In this document: piece by piece, positions 10,909 through 22,533 of the stretch
Position numbering within the stretch: position 1 is the stretch's first letter
Layout of the letters: each line of letters starts with the position of its first letter
NCBI GenBank assembly: GCA_017654935.2
Contig: CM065698.1
Coordinates: 2,040,301 to 2,104,300 of the forward strand
DNA length: 64,000 nt
DNA from: Phymorhynchus buccinoides
Lineage: Eukaryota > Mollusca > Gastropoda > Neogastropoda > Raphitomidae
Reading direction: 5' to 3'
Notes under the pieces: model-generated
Database searches by the model: none
What the model saw: only the letters and a program-made list of their open reading frames with translations
Told to the model about the DNA's origin: nothing
Program-made: the position numbers and the translations under genes

Positions 10909-13372
10909 AAAAGCTAAAATGACCCGATTATGTACATGTTTCGCATTGAGGGGTGGGGCCCCCCCTGTTTCGCATTGAGGGATTGGGCCCCCCCTCGGGT
11001 CGGCCGGCGCTAGTGTCCACGCCCTATCCCTTGGATTTTGAGGCATGGGCCCGCGCGTGAAACGCCACCCGGGGGGGACGCTTTCGTAGTCGTGGCGCCT
11101 TTTCAGCCTAGCAGAGTCCCCCCGCTCACCTAGCACGGACTCTTTACGACGACTTTCCTCTGCTAGAGCCGGGGGGAGGGGTCTCGGTCCCTTCCTCCCT
11201 CCCTCCCCCCCCGCTCTCCCATGATCGAATCGTTAACCATCCCCTCTTTTTTTCCCCTTCCCCCCCCCCCCCCCCCCTCGCCCTCCCATGAAAGAATCGG
11301 CGGCCCATGAGACGAATGCTAGACATTAACGCTCGTCTCATGGGCAAAATGAGACTGAATTTTGCTTCATTTCATGAGATAATTGGGGTGGGCTTCTTAC
11401 CCGCCCATGCGCTTTTTACCCCGTCTTCCCCTACACATAAATGATATAATATTAAGCTAAAAATAATAAAAAAAACCACAAATGGGCTCCCTTGCTAAAC
11501 TAATATATAATATTAGCGTGACCAAGACAGGGGGGCTACAAATTGGGTGGCCCTGGAGTCCGTCCCGACCATACTTAAAATAATAATAAAATATAAATTT
11601 GATAGTTTTCAATTTCATTGGCCGCCGAACGGCGGCCATTTTATTTTAGTATAGATATATATATATAGGTAACTTTAAATTTTGAAGGCCGGATCTTTCG
11701 GCGTCATTTTGACATTATTTAAATGGTGGGGGTGGGGTGGGTACCTCCGGTCCGTGGGCCGGACACCTGTCTACACTCCAGCTCCCCTTCCCCCCCTTTT
11801 TTCTTCCTTTTTAATTAAGAGTGTGCCCGAGGGGCTGAAGTGGCTTTTTTGAGCCCACTTTCTTTTAATTCCCTCTCACCCCAGTAGACACGTGTCCGGC
11901 GTGCGCACCGGAGGCCACTTTCGTAGTCGTCTCGCTATTGCGTAGGTGCTCCCCCCCCCTTTTTGGGACTACTTAAGCGACGCCTTTCCACTGCTCGGGG
12001 CGGGGAGGAGGGGCCCCTCTCCCTCCCTCCCTCCGCCTCGAGTATGTAAGAATCGTTAGCTACCCCCACCATATTACACCATATTATATCATATTATACC
12101 ATAATAATTATAACAGATTATCATAACAGATTATCATAACAGATTATATCATATTATATCATAATTTTCAATATATTATATTATTTTACAGATTACAACC
12201 TATTTAATTTATGCTCCCAAATTACAAACAATTGTTTGTCAAATAAAAGTTTGTGGGAATAGTTTAAATCTAATTAATAATTACCTGACCGGTTTGCTAG
12301 AACGCTGGCCGGGGGTCTATTAGTGCGTTTTGGTCGCACTCTGTACACACTGCAAAGGATAGTTTTTCTCTTATTTACCTTTTTAATCACAAGACTTTTA
12401 CAAATTACATATTTCTAAGTGCATCAAAAAACAAAGAAATTTTATTGCTGCAAATGTTGACTAATAATTATAAAAATTTTACCAATACTCTTATTTTTCC
12501 ACATGACTAAATGTGAGGGTTCTTCCCCCTTAAATTAAAGATCCGTGAGTTGGACCTCTGCATCGGGTGGCCCGCCCCCCGGGGAGGTGACGTAAGGATG
12601 TCGTGCGTGTCCTTCCCCGGGAGGTGCGCCCCCCGCCATGTCGCTGATACACTCCGGGTCCCCCCCCCCCCCCAACCCTCATACCCCAACCCTCTTCTAA
12701 ATAAAAGAAATTATAAAAAGGACCCTTCCATAAATTAAAAATACCCCCAAATTATTATCACTCCTAAATAAGAAAAGAAATCTGTACATATTTTGTCCTT
12801 GATGTAAATATTTCCCCTGTCACTTTAGACAGGGAAGTCCCGGTGGAGAAGTTTGGCCACCCCCCCCCCCACCCCCCCCCCCCGGCTGGACATAAACTTT
12901 TTTCTCAATCTTTTGTAAATAAAAGAAATAATGCATATTTTTGTTAATAAAAGTAAATATTTGTATAAAACATTTATTTTAAAATAATATAAGGGCCATA
13001 TTTGGTTTTTAATAATAAAATAAAAACTTGAATTTTAACTCATAGCCCTGAAACTTTAATCAACTTGGGAGGGTTGGTTTCTTTCACCTCAGGCCAAAAT
13101 ACCAAAGTAATATTTAACGCAACACTTTTATATCTCCATAGCTATTTTATCAAACATTAATAATAAATTAAACTTTTTATAAATTTTACATATTTTCAAA
13201 ATAACTTGACTTGTGCTTTTTTAATTCTCCCACTACCCCATTTTCATATTTACTGTTTGTCCACGTCTTGTATCGTCCACCTTTGTTGTGTTTGTTTTAT
13301 TTTATTTTCAAACAACTAATCAATTAGAAATGTCCCATATGTGCCCTGCCGGGCCGAGAGGACGTAAAACAC
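10909..13372 (+). other. LINE 3' UTR, long, with duplicated GC-rich blocks and AT-rich stretches
   Basis: About 2.46 kb without coding potential. Two blocks resemble each other: about 11080-11245 and about 11930-12075 share TTTCGTAGTCGT, a GGGG(A/C)GGAGGGG core, CCCTCCCTCCC and AATCGTTA. TATTATATCATATTATA-type repeats occupy about 12070-12180. Poly-C runs are frequent (near 11260, 12660 and 12865). The 3' end is GTCCCATATGTGCCCTGCCG followed by GAGAGGACGTAAAACAC. Whether all of this belongs to the LINE, or some to later insertions, cannot be told from one copy. Confidence 0.6.
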
Positions 13373-13375
13373 TAT

Positions 13376-13785
13376 GTTTTTTTAATCAATCCTATCATTT
13401 GGTTTGCTTTATTGATGCAGTTCTGGATGTGTATATCAAATGAAAGGTCTTTGTCAAAGGTTACCCCCAGATCTTTTTCTAGCTCGCACACTGTTACTGG
13501 ACAAGGGGCATTGTTTTTTTCCATGGTGTAAGTTGCATTTGGATTACTTTTACCAACGTGCATTACCTTACATTTATCAGTATTAAAGTAAAGGTTCCAT
13601 TCGTTTGTCCAATCTTGTAATTTATTTAAATCTTTTTGAATTAGTTTATTATTCTTTGCTTTATTAAAAAATCTTTGTATCGTCTGCGAATACTTTAAAA
13701 GACGACTCCACACATTCAGGGAGGTCATTTATGAAAATGGTAAATAAGGTAGGACCCAAGATGCTTCCCTGAGGGATTCAATAAG
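13376..13785 (-). pseudogene. CR1-like LINE fragment: RT motif C to thumb
   Basis: Read on the minus strand from 13785, fragments encode GSILGPTLF-like and FADDTKIF-like RT motifs, then KLQDWTNEWNLYFNTDKCKV, MHVGKSNPN, CELEKDLGVTFDKDLSF and KANQMIGLIKKT. This series is characteristic of CR1-type reverse transcriptases. It is frameshifted near 13690 and stops abruptly next to the end of the preceding LINE. Confidence 0.82.
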
Positions 13786-14095
13786 AGGTCTCCCCTTACC
13801 CTTCTTCTTTTAAGTGAATATAAATTTAAATACAAAAGTCTATTTTCATAGGTCATGCTTTTACATCCCTTAACCATTTTTGTTGCCCTGCGTTGAACCT
13901 TCTCAATTGCTTTTGATTGATATTTATACTTAGGGTACCATATTGTATTGCCATACTCTACATGCGGCCTCACTAAAGCTTTATACAGTTTTGAAAAAAT
14001 GTTGTAGTCAATATTAATAAATGTTCTTTTAATTAAACCTATCATTTGATTAGCCTTACTTACGTAAGTTTGGATATGACTATTAAAGGACAAAT
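13786..14095 (-). pseudogene. CR1-like LINE fragment: RT thumb to C-terminus
   Basis: On the minus strand this encodes DLSFNSHIQTYVSKANQMIG, LYKALVRPHVEYGNTIWYP and KAIEKVQRRATKMVKGCKS, ending in SLKRRRVRGDLL. This is the C-terminal part of a CR1 RT. In minus-strand order it precedes the fragment at 13376-13785, which encodes an earlier part of the same protein. The two pieces are therefore permuted or come from two copies. Confidence 0.85.
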
Positions 14096-14099
14096 CCGA

Positions 14100-14297
14100 A
14101 TGGGCTTTAACGTGCGCGCAAGATCTTGTGCGTGCGTTCGCACACGGGACCTCGGTTTTAGGTCTCATCCGAAAGACCAGGAAATAGGAGTAAAGTATCT
14201 TTCCCAAGGATACAACACCGTGACCAGCCGGGTTCGAACTCACCGCACCCGCAAACCTGTTGGATTTCGAGCGGCGACACTAGCCAACCGGCCACGG

Positions 14298-14312
<15 letters not shown>
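14100..14312 (-). mobile_element. tRNA-derived SINE (family X), minus orientation
   Basis: On the minus strand the head near 14300 reads TGGCCGGTTGGCTAGTG, like a Pol III A box. It is followed by GAGTTCGAACCC, a near-perfect B box. The body continues with CCTTGGGAAAGATACTTTAC, CGGATGAGAC and CCGAGGTCCCGTG, ending in CACGTTAAAGCCC. The same body is found at 14885-15066 (plus) and 51268-51530 (minus). It sits against the CR1 fragment at about 14096. Confidence 0.8.
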
Positions 14313-14334
<22 letters not shown>

Positions 14335-14338
14335 TTCA
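14302..14338. repeat. (CT)n microsatellite next to the SINE head
   Basis: An uninterrupted CT run follows the tRNA-like head of the SINE. Confidence 0.9.
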
Positions 14339-14570
14339 CGACTCTTTTTCCCCTTTCTCTCTCATTAGGCATGCAGGACATAATTAAATGCACACACACA
14401 CTCTTCTTCTTTTTCTTCTTCTTCTTGACATCCTCCATCAGCATGCTGATGATTCTGATGTATAAAACTGGGGCTTCCAGTATAAAAAACACTGGGAAGT
14501 AGTGGCTGCCCCAGATGATCAGCTCCAAAGGGGAAGGGAGGGGGAGGGTGTAGAGAGGGTCAGGGGTAAC

Positions 14571-14707
<137 letters not shown>

Positions 14708-14737
14708 CACAGACACACACAGTTATCTGAAGTGAAA

Positions 14738-14880
14738 ATCTGTTTAACGTCCTCCGGTCTGGAACAGACACATATGGGACATATACAACATTAGTAGATA
14801 TAAAGATGGTGGGAACGATCCTAGAGGCAGTGCAACACCAGTAATGTCCCGCATTTTTAACAATACAGATATATACTCTG
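14738..14880 (-). mobile_element. SINE-like element (family Y), minus orientation
   Basis: The reverse complement matches the insertion in the LINE endonuclease at about 7210-7350, sharing GTTGCACTGCCTC, GTTCCCACCATCTT, GTCCCATATGTGTCTGTTCC and AGACCGGAGGACGTTAAAC. It is about 140 bp long. The tail resembles the 3' end of the LINE at 13328-13372. Confidence 0.75.
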
Positions 14881-14884
14881 TTCA

Positions 14885-15066
14885 CAGCACTTGGTGTGTC
14901 CTTGGGAAAGGCACTTTACTCTTTTTTCCTCACTCCACCCAGGTGTAAATAGGTACCTGACGTCAGTTGGGGGAAAAGTCCTTCGGATGAGACTTTTCAA
15001 AAAACCGAGGTCCCGTGTTGCGAACACATGCACAAGATCTTGCGCACACGTTAAAGCCCGTCACAC
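14885..15066 (+). mobile_element. SINE family X body, plus orientation, cut by the gap
   Basis: The segment carries CCTTGGGAAAGGCACTTTAC, CCTCACTCCACCCAGGTGTA, TTCGGATGAGAC, CCGAGGTCCCGTG and CACGTTAAAGCCC. It matches the body of the element at 14100-14312 in the opposite direction. The tRNA-like head is missing. The assembly gap begins at 15067. Confidence 0.78.
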
Positions 15067-15566
15067 NNNNNNNNNNNNNNNNNNNNNNNNNNNNNNNNNN
15101 NNNNNNNNNNNNNNNNNNNNNNNNNNNNNNNNNNNNNNNNNNNNNNNNNNNNNNNNNNNNNNNNNNNNNNNNNNNNNNNNNNNNNNNNNNNNNNNNNNNN
15201 NNNNNNNNNNNNNNNNNNNNNNNNNNNNNNNNNNNNNNNNNNNNNNNNNNNNNNNNNNNNNNNNNNNNNNNNNNNNNNNNNNNNNNNNNNNNNNNNNNNN
15301 NNNNNNNNNNNNNNNNNNNNNNNNNNNNNNNNNNNNNNNNNNNNNNNNNNNNNNNNNNNNNNNNNNNNNNNNNNNNNNNNNNNNNNNNNNNNNNNNNNNN
15401 NNNNNNNNNNNNNNNNNNNNNNNNNNNNNNNNNNNNNNNNNNNNNNNNNNNNNNNNNNNNNNNNNNNNNNNNNNNNNNNNNNNNNNNNNNNNNNNNNNNN
15501 NNNNNNNNNNNNNNNNNNNNNNNNNNNNNNNNNNNNNNNNNNNNNNNNNNNNNNNNNNNNNNNNNN
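15067..15566. other. Assembly gap, 500 N
   Basis: Exactly 500 N, the same length as the second gap, so this is a placeholder of unknown true size. Open frames across it are meaningless. Confidence 1.
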
Positions 15567-16880
15567 TGTTTGTCCCCTCGGTCCTGTCCGCACACTCAGT
15601 TTTGTTAATATTATTCATCGTAATCATACATAACTGCCTTATAGTCCATTCCATTCGTCGGAAGTTTTTAAAAAATGTTTAGTATTTGTGCTCTTTCATG
15701 TTAGTGGTAAGTTATTCCATAAAGTGCAACTCTGTTAGTAATAAATTTTCCAAGAATATTATTAGTCCTGCAGGTTGAATAAAATAATTTTTGTCGGGAC
15801 TGTTCCTTGTTTTGTCCAAATCTGATATTGTGAATAAGTCTGTCATTAGGTCATCTACACTATTAATATTTTATAAGTTGGATTAGGTCACCCTAATTCT
15901 CCTTGCCTTAATGTAGGTAAAGTTAAAATTCTTTCAACCTGTACTGAATAAGAACATTTTGAAAGACATTGTACTAACTTAGTTGCTCGTCTCTACTTTT
16001 TCTATCAAAGCTGACTGTCTCTTTAAACCATGGATACCAATCCAATTTCCATATTCTAAATGAGGTCTTACTAAACCTTTGTACAAGCATAGAAAAAGTG
16101 TCCCTTGTCCAAGAAAGAATAACTTCGTTTAATATACCCAATTTTCTGATTGCTTTCTTACAGCACTGTGATGTTTTCGATCAAATTTCGTTATCATCAA
16201 ATATTAATCCCAGTCTTTTTCCTCAAGCATGTTCATAATACGTTTCTACACCATTTGTTATGCATTTTGTAGTCTGTGCGTGATTACTTTTCCAATGCAA
16301 ATGATTTTACATTTTGAAGCATTAAAAAACCGACACATGTTTTCTGACCACCTAACCAATGAATCTAAGTCTTTTTGTAATCATCTTGATTTTTTCGTTA
16401 TATTATACTTTCGTATCATCTGCAAAAATTTTACAATAGCTTTTTATTTCTTCATGTAAGTCAATTATAAAATTGAAAAAGACTGGGCAACAAGCTCACG
16501 TCTTGAGGTATTCCACTTAACACATTTGTTTTTAGAGTAGCATTCCCACCCTTACTGTTTGTTGTCTTCTTTTAAAAAATCTTCAATCCATGCTAAACTT
16601 TACCTGTTATTCCGTAATATTGTAATTTAATAATTATCTTTTATGCGTACAGTATCAATGCTTTTTTTTGAATCCAAGAATTCATCCAATATTTTCACCT
16701 TGTATCTAATAGTTTTGTAAGTCTTCATACTTGCGGTATTGTGTAACCAAGATCTAATGCTTTCTAAAACCATGCTGTCAACCCTTTAAAAAGATTATAA
16801 TTAACATTATCAACAATTACTTCTCGAATTATAGACGTCAAACCTTACTAGTAACAAGTCAGCTTACAGGCGATAATTTC
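15567..16880 (-). pseudogene. Heavily decayed CR1-like LINE, RT to C-terminus
   Basis: On the minus strand, fragments in shifting frames read like KIFADDTKV (near 16420), a KKAIRKLGILNEV stretch (near 16140) and FITNRVALYG (near 15745). These match CR1 RT motifs from the YADD-type box to the 3' end. Stops are frequent in every frame. It is more decayed than the fragments at 13376-14095 and ends just before the palindrome begins at 16916. Confidence 0.78.
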
Positions 16881-18596
16881 CTGGATCACTTTTTGTTTTC
16901 CCTTTTTTTTGTTCCCCAGGTGGGAGCAACCCAAAAATTTCACTGAGATCTGTGACGTTTTAAGTACACATGTACCAAATACCAAGATCCACTAAAAGCT
17001 GTCAAAATAATGAAAATAGTGAGTTATGTCCAGTGACCGCTGGTCATCTACATTGAACAGTACAAAACCCACCACAGGTTGTTCTTCCTTGGCCTGCATT
17101 TAGTCGACGCACTCACCTTTGAGTAAACACACAAATTGAAAAGTAAACATTCGTCATGTGTTCTTCACTAAAGGTTTATGTCGCTGTACAATTACACATA
17201 CACACCCACACACAAATATGTACCTGTACATAACCACATCCAACGTGATTTCCAAGTTAAAGATGAAGCTTTTTCGTCCATGTTTTCCTTTTTTTGGTGT
17301 TGTACATATCAGAATCGTTTAAACAAGTTTTTTTCACTCTTCCCGTAACCTTGAGCTACTTTAGGAGAACAGCGTGACTATATTTTTACGTCAATAAATT
17401 TTACCATAACCGATTAGTTCCGTGTTTGCTCTTTCATTTGTAACAAAACACTAAGGTGTTGATGTTTTTACCTCGCTAAAAAAAAAATCAGAAAAGTGCC
17501 CAAATATACCCCGTCAGCGAGGAATAGGACCTGTGTGGGCATGGTCCAGGGAAAGAGGCACGCTGACGCAGTTGCGGCTGGATAGTGTTAAGGCTTTGTC
17601 CGAAAGTCGATGCAAAAATTTCAGTATGAGAGGCAAAAAGGGAAAGCATCAATTCCGACCAGATGACGCAGCTTCAAATAATGCAATTGACATGCGAGTA
17701 ACATTTTTGCCTTCCAATCACTTTCAAAAGCAAAATTTTTAATCCGACCTAGCGGAATAAATAACGAAGCGCGTATTTGATTGACCCGCATTGGCGAGCG
17801 AAAGTCCGACCTTTAACGCGGTACTTACGAGTTTTTAGTTGTCCTCCTGGATCCTTAGCGCATTCTATTTAGATTATGATTAAGACACAATGTTGCTCAA
17901 AAGCGTCACAGCTATGCCAATCTATTGCTAAACAAATCTCTAAAACAAACAATCAAAAGAAAGGCACATTCAGAGGTCGCGAGGCCTGCTGCGTGAAGAT
18001 CTGACCTGACTGACCTGACCTAAAGGTTCAGATCCGAGATATACCAGGGCATTCTCTGGTTCATCTATCGTTTTCATAGTTTTACTTCGGTTTTACATCA
18101 AGGGAAGTAAGCTTCACTCAACCAGGGGGAGCACTGTCACCACACTGAGATGGCCCTTAGAGACTTGAAATGTCGAGGAAATAAGATCAAAGAGAAACTG
18201 ACGCCCACCCCCCCACCCCCCACGGTCCCTTTTCATGACTTCCATATTGTCCATAAGCATCGCGTGCTGTTCTCTGCTGAAACTGTTTTCAAGATTAAAA
18301 GCAGTATGAGGAAAAGAACCGGGGAATACAAGATAAGTTAGGCTAGTTGTATTTAGTTTTTTTAAACTCTTTTGAGAGTTCAAACGGCTGTCTATACACC
18401 GGAATGCCGAATCCGTGGAATGGTGAATGCGAGAAATGTCCAAAACATACGGAATAAGGCCAATGTCCATGTGAAGGCGAAATGATCAAAACCCGAGTGG
18501 TAGGCTGAATTATGAAAACATTCTAAGAACCCCAAATTCTCTCTTCTTGAAGTCTTCTCTTCAGGGCCCACGGTGACGGGCCAGTATGTTGAACCG

Positions 18597-19622
18597 TTCT
18601 TCTTCTTCTGCGCAATACATAATATGTCCACCTGCCCGTAACGTCAATTACTGACAGTAGTGATGTCTGGGGTGTCGTATGCAAAAAAGTAGCATCGTGG
18701 AAAATACTTCGCCCTCGCTACTATAGTTTAAGCATTTGCGACATTAAGGATGAACGCAATTTCACTTTTTCGTATTGAAACACTTTTCCGGACTCAATCG
18801 TTCATATTTCATGACATTACGGAAAAAGGGAAATTAAAAAATTCCGCTCAATGTGTCGCAAACGCCGCAATTCGCCGTGACTTAGTATCTCATAGTAGCG
18901 AGCTAAGTATTTTACACGATGCTACTTTTTTGCATACGACACTGGGTTCAAGAATTTATGCACGCAGGAAAAACAAAAATAAAATAATAAGTCCAAACAG
19001 ATAAGAGGACGTGCATGACCGAGCACCTCTGGCTAGTCTTAACACCAAGCCGCACAAGCGTGGAGAACAAAAAAGAAGAAAACAAGTGAGGGGGGGGGGG
19101 TGTAGTTTGTGCTTTTGTCAGGGAGATTCAGCACTTTGAGATGAAGGAGCTGAGCTCCTTTGGAAAAAAAGGACTGAAGAATTTGGGGCCGGTCTGTTCG
19201 TTACTGAGGGACTGCTCTTAACTAATATTGGAGGGGACTGAAAGGGGGGGGGGTGGGAGGGGGGTGAGGGGAGGGGGAAGGGCACCTTGATTGATTATTG
19301 TTGGTCTGCACCACTGCGCCACATGGCGTCAGCATTGGAAGGTGTCGATGGTGTCCTGCCGCAGGTCGTTCCCTTCTCCTGATGTCCTGGGAGAAAAGAT
19401 TTTTCCGATATTTGTTGCGGCACTGGTGCGTTGGACTGGAGATGGTGTCACGCCGTTGCCGATGTGGAAGTGTTACCAGCTTTGCGTGTAGGCCGGGGCA
19501 AATGCAACGCCGGAGCTGATCTTGTACAGCATGGAGAGCCTGGTCTCTGCTGTCTACTCTCCAGCATTTCCCAGCCCAGCTTGTCCAGCATGCTGCTCCA
19601 CACTAGATGTCAGCTAGACTAA
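18597..19622 (-). mobile_element. 5'-truncated LINE (C-terminus and 3' UTR), left arm
   Basis: The minus strand encodes the last part of a LINE ORF2. The less damaged right-arm counterpart (42531-43575) shows it more clearly. The 3' UTR runs to an (AAG)n-type tail near 18597-18605 and contains the nested MITE at 18673-18941. The C-terminal frame here is broken by several indels. Confidence 0.75.
18673..18941. mobile_element. MITE with ~50 bp TIRs (TGTCGTATGC family), left arm
   Basis: The ends are inverted copies: TGTCGTATGCAAAAAAGTAG at the start and CTACTTTTTTGCATACGACA at the end, with pairing continuing through the GCATCGTG and ATACTTCG...TCGCTACTAT segments. The 269 bp element sits inside a LINE 3' UTR. 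In the right arm the flanks read CCCAG on both sides, suggesting a 5-6 bp target duplication. Confidence 0.88.
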
Positions 19623-20576
19623 TTAAGAATGGAAAGTGAAATTGCGGAATAGCACATTGATTACAACGGTCCCGATGATACATTTCTGTAGTTCACTATC
19701 CCGCACACTAGCAACCTGTTTACTCTAACTCTTTTCGAGTAGTATATACTACGCAGTTTGCACCTCTAATACTCTTCAAAACTGAAAATTTATGAAATCC
19801 TACTAGTTATGTTCCTATATTTGAATCTCCAATACACTAATCTAATAATAATCTTATTTTTGTATCAGAACATTTATTTTGATTCGTGTATTGTTCTTCC
19901 ATGGTATAGTGAACGAAAATAGATTATTTTAGACATAAGTGTTTCATATGAATCGGGTCTCACGGCTCATGACAATCGATCGGATTGGGGTCGAATCGTA
20001 TCCAGTGTGGCGGGGCCTTTAGTGTGGACAACCTAGTCTTCACAAAAAGATGATGTTTCATTATTGCTCCATAGCCTGCAAATCTCCAACCCCACGCCAT
20101 GAGCAATGAGCTTTTAATGATTTGGGCTTTCTGCACTATCCAATATAACTTTAGATCTAGCCTAGACAGCTTGCGGCAGAAAGGCCTAACAGACGATTGA
20201 AATACGTAGAACGTCATTAACTTACTGATAAGTAACGGTTGTGTTCACGCACGCGTCATCATTTTAATGCGTCATCTCACCCCATAAATGAGATTTTAAA
20301 GGGTAAATCTCACGCACAGTTTCAGATTCTAAGGGGGTGATTTGAGAGCTCTAGTGCGTAAATACGTACAATCTGTACGTTTTCAGAAGCCCTGTTATAA
20401 GACGCAGGGGTCTCAGTCTGCGGAAAACATGATGGCCTTAAAGCCTGAAAAATATGCTAAATTTACAAAGTAGGAGGTGATTGTTAAATGTGTGTGTGTG
20501 TGTGTGCGTGCGTGCATGTGCGTGCGCGCGCGTGCGTGCGCGCGCGTGCGTGCGTGTGCGCTATATTTTCCTACAG

Positions 20577-20673
20577 ACCAGGACCAGCAAGCTGAACTGC
20601 AGACACAATGGACGGGGTCAAAGAAGAGGTCATAGAAGACGACTGGACACCTTGGATGGACAGTGTTGTGGTG
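20577..20673 (+). CDS. Zinc-finger gene, first coding exon, left copy
   Basis: A pyrimidine-rich acceptor (TTTTCCTACAG) precedes the exon at 20577. The ATG at 20608 opens 22 codons, MDGVKEEVIEDDWTPWMDSV followed by VV, ending at 20673 before GTCAGT, a plausible splice donor. The phase is 0. Joined to the next exon (26191) the reading continues in frame into KLEPAWSMEEDS, and acidic leaders of the VKEE/VKLEP kind commonly precede C2H2 arrays in animals. The product would be a nuclear DNA-binding protein, but only its start is seen. An identical arrangement lies on the opposite strand at 39709-39805. Exon limits are read from consensus sites, not transcripts. Confidence 0.6.
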
Positions 20674-21009
20674 GTCAGTACAAGTTATCAAATTATCTTC
20701 TTAAGCCATTCTCCTTCTTCTTATTATTCAATCACTCAGACAGTCTCGTGTCATGTAAGTGCAGATGCAGCATGCTGCTGTTATGCGCCTAACTAAATAA
20801 TAGTTAGGCCCAGCAAACCTTGCAGTTTAACTCTTGTAATAGTACCATGGGCGAATACATTCGCCCAGTACAGCACACTTCACTCCCACCAAATGCAAAG
20901 ACATTCACTGCCAAGTACCCTGCCATGTGTTTTGTCTACTTTCAGATATTATGTCAGGGATTTATTTTGTGAAAGCAACGCATGCACAGTCAATAAAGTA
21001 GTTACTCCC

Positions 21010-22080
21010 CTCTTGTCGTGGCTGCCCTATGTGGAGGGTAATCAAAAACGGCAACACACAGAATAATGTTCTCATTCCTAGCTGGTGCATTTGTACCATA
21101 GTGTTCAGGTGCTTCGGCTGTTGGGATGATCCCTCTGGAGTCTTTTAGCCAGGGTATGTCAAACGGCCACAAAAACAACATGGGAAAATTTAATGAATTT
21201 TTTTAAAAGCCAAAACTGAAGCTTTTATAACAAATGAAGCTTTTCTTCTTCTTTTTCTTCTGGTAATGTCCACCTGCCGTAACCGTCAATTATTGACATG
21301 TACTTGGGTTCAAAGAATTTATGCTGCGCAGGAAAAACAAAAGCAAAAGCTAGATAGATAAGAGGCCATGCGAGGCTGGGCACCCCTGGCTAGTCCCAGA
21401 ACACCCTGCCCCACACAGGGGGGGGAGTGGTCTTTATGCGGGGAGCTTCAGCACCTTTGAGGTGAAGGATCTGAGCGTGGGGGACTGGACAGTTTTTGGT
21501 GGCAAGGAGTTCCAGTGGCGGATGGTTTTGGGAAAGGAGGAGTTGTTGCGGTAGTCGGTTCTTGCAGATATACGTTGACATTGCATGTTGTACTTTTGGG
21601 TAGCATCATGCTCCCTCCTGACCTGGCCCTCACCCTCTCTCAAAACTTGACTATATCATGAATGGCTAAGCTGCTTCTTCTTCCTCTTCTGCATTCCCAG
21701 GCCATATGGCCATAATGGATAAGGTACGTACGTATGTGCCTGGTTTTCAGTTTTCACTGGCCTTCCAGCTGCGTACAGCCGACACATTCCAATTTCTGGG
21801 GAACTCGAAGGAGAAAAGTTATTTGGAAATTTTTTTGTTTTAAAAAGGCAGGAGAATGGGCCAATAAGTCAGAAAGATTGTAGATGACAGATAGCAAAGG
21901 GAAAAGGCAGAATCAAAGAGTGACATATTGTAGGAAGTTACAAGCACAGAACTTCCAGAAGGTGGGGGAACTATTTGTATGAAAGACCCTCCCCCCGGTA
22001 TCCCCACGGGGAGACTGGTGGAGGGGGCGGGGTGGTCCAGCTCCCCGTATGGAGGCACGAGGCATCCACCAACTGAAAGG
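21010..22080 (-). mobile_element. Cluster of LINE 3' ends, left arm
   Basis: Three minus-strand LINE tails lie together. 21010-21160 is a 3' UTR fragment of the same type as 59205-59306. 21235-21643 encodes a C-terminus including ISARTDYRNNSSFPKTIRHW and NSLPPKTVQSPTLRSFTSKV and ends in a (GAA)n-type tail. 21662-22080 is a third tail with GGCCATATGGCC near its (AGAAGA)n end. The right arm has the same cluster at 38316-39380. Confidence 0.78.
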
Positions 22081-22533
22081 GCTAAGCAAATGCTAAAACA
22101 GTAAGTATACTAAATAATGAAATTAGCGAAGAATACGGGTTGTAAGAGCCACTTGCTCAATTGTGTGTTAATAGGGCTGTAAGCGTGGAGCCACTGCATT
22201 TATTTTACAACGATTCTAATGCTTCAACAGACAAGCAGGGCGACATTGTAGCTGCCATGACTATGAATATCAGCAGATCTATGCAAATTTCATGGACTGT
22301 ATATTAAAAAGTTTATATGAAAACTTGTTAAGAAATTACAACATTACAGTGACTCAGTGCTCATTCTTTTACTAGAAAAGACCTGGCGCAGATTAATCTA
22401 TTGTCCGTTTGGCTACAGACACCACACACACTCACCCAATCCAGTGACACATTCTCCTGATGAAAGCCCACATTTTACAGAATATATTTGTGTGTGTGTG
22501 TGTGTGTGTGTGCGCGTGCGTTATTATGAGTAT

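Larger units (their letters stand above)
6886..13372 (+). mobile_element. I/Nimb-like non-LTR retrotransposon, nearly full ORF2, inactive
   Basis: Endonuclease, reverse transcriptase, RNase H and a C-terminal Cys/His stretch follow in the order expected for the RNase H-bearing LINE groups (I, Nimb and relatives). The coding path uses frame 1, then 2, then 3, then 1, with shifts near 8130, 9960 and 10590, and is split by SINE-like insertions at about 7125-7372. A long 3' UTR ends at about 13372 in GAGAGGACGTAAAACAC, a tail shared with SINE-like copies in the window. Class assignment rests on domain order, not on a phylogeny. Some frameshifts fall in short-repeat sequence and could be sequencing errors. 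Confidence 0.88.

Noticed and set aside
14891..15682. Long frames through the first N gap
   Set aside because: They translate runs of N.
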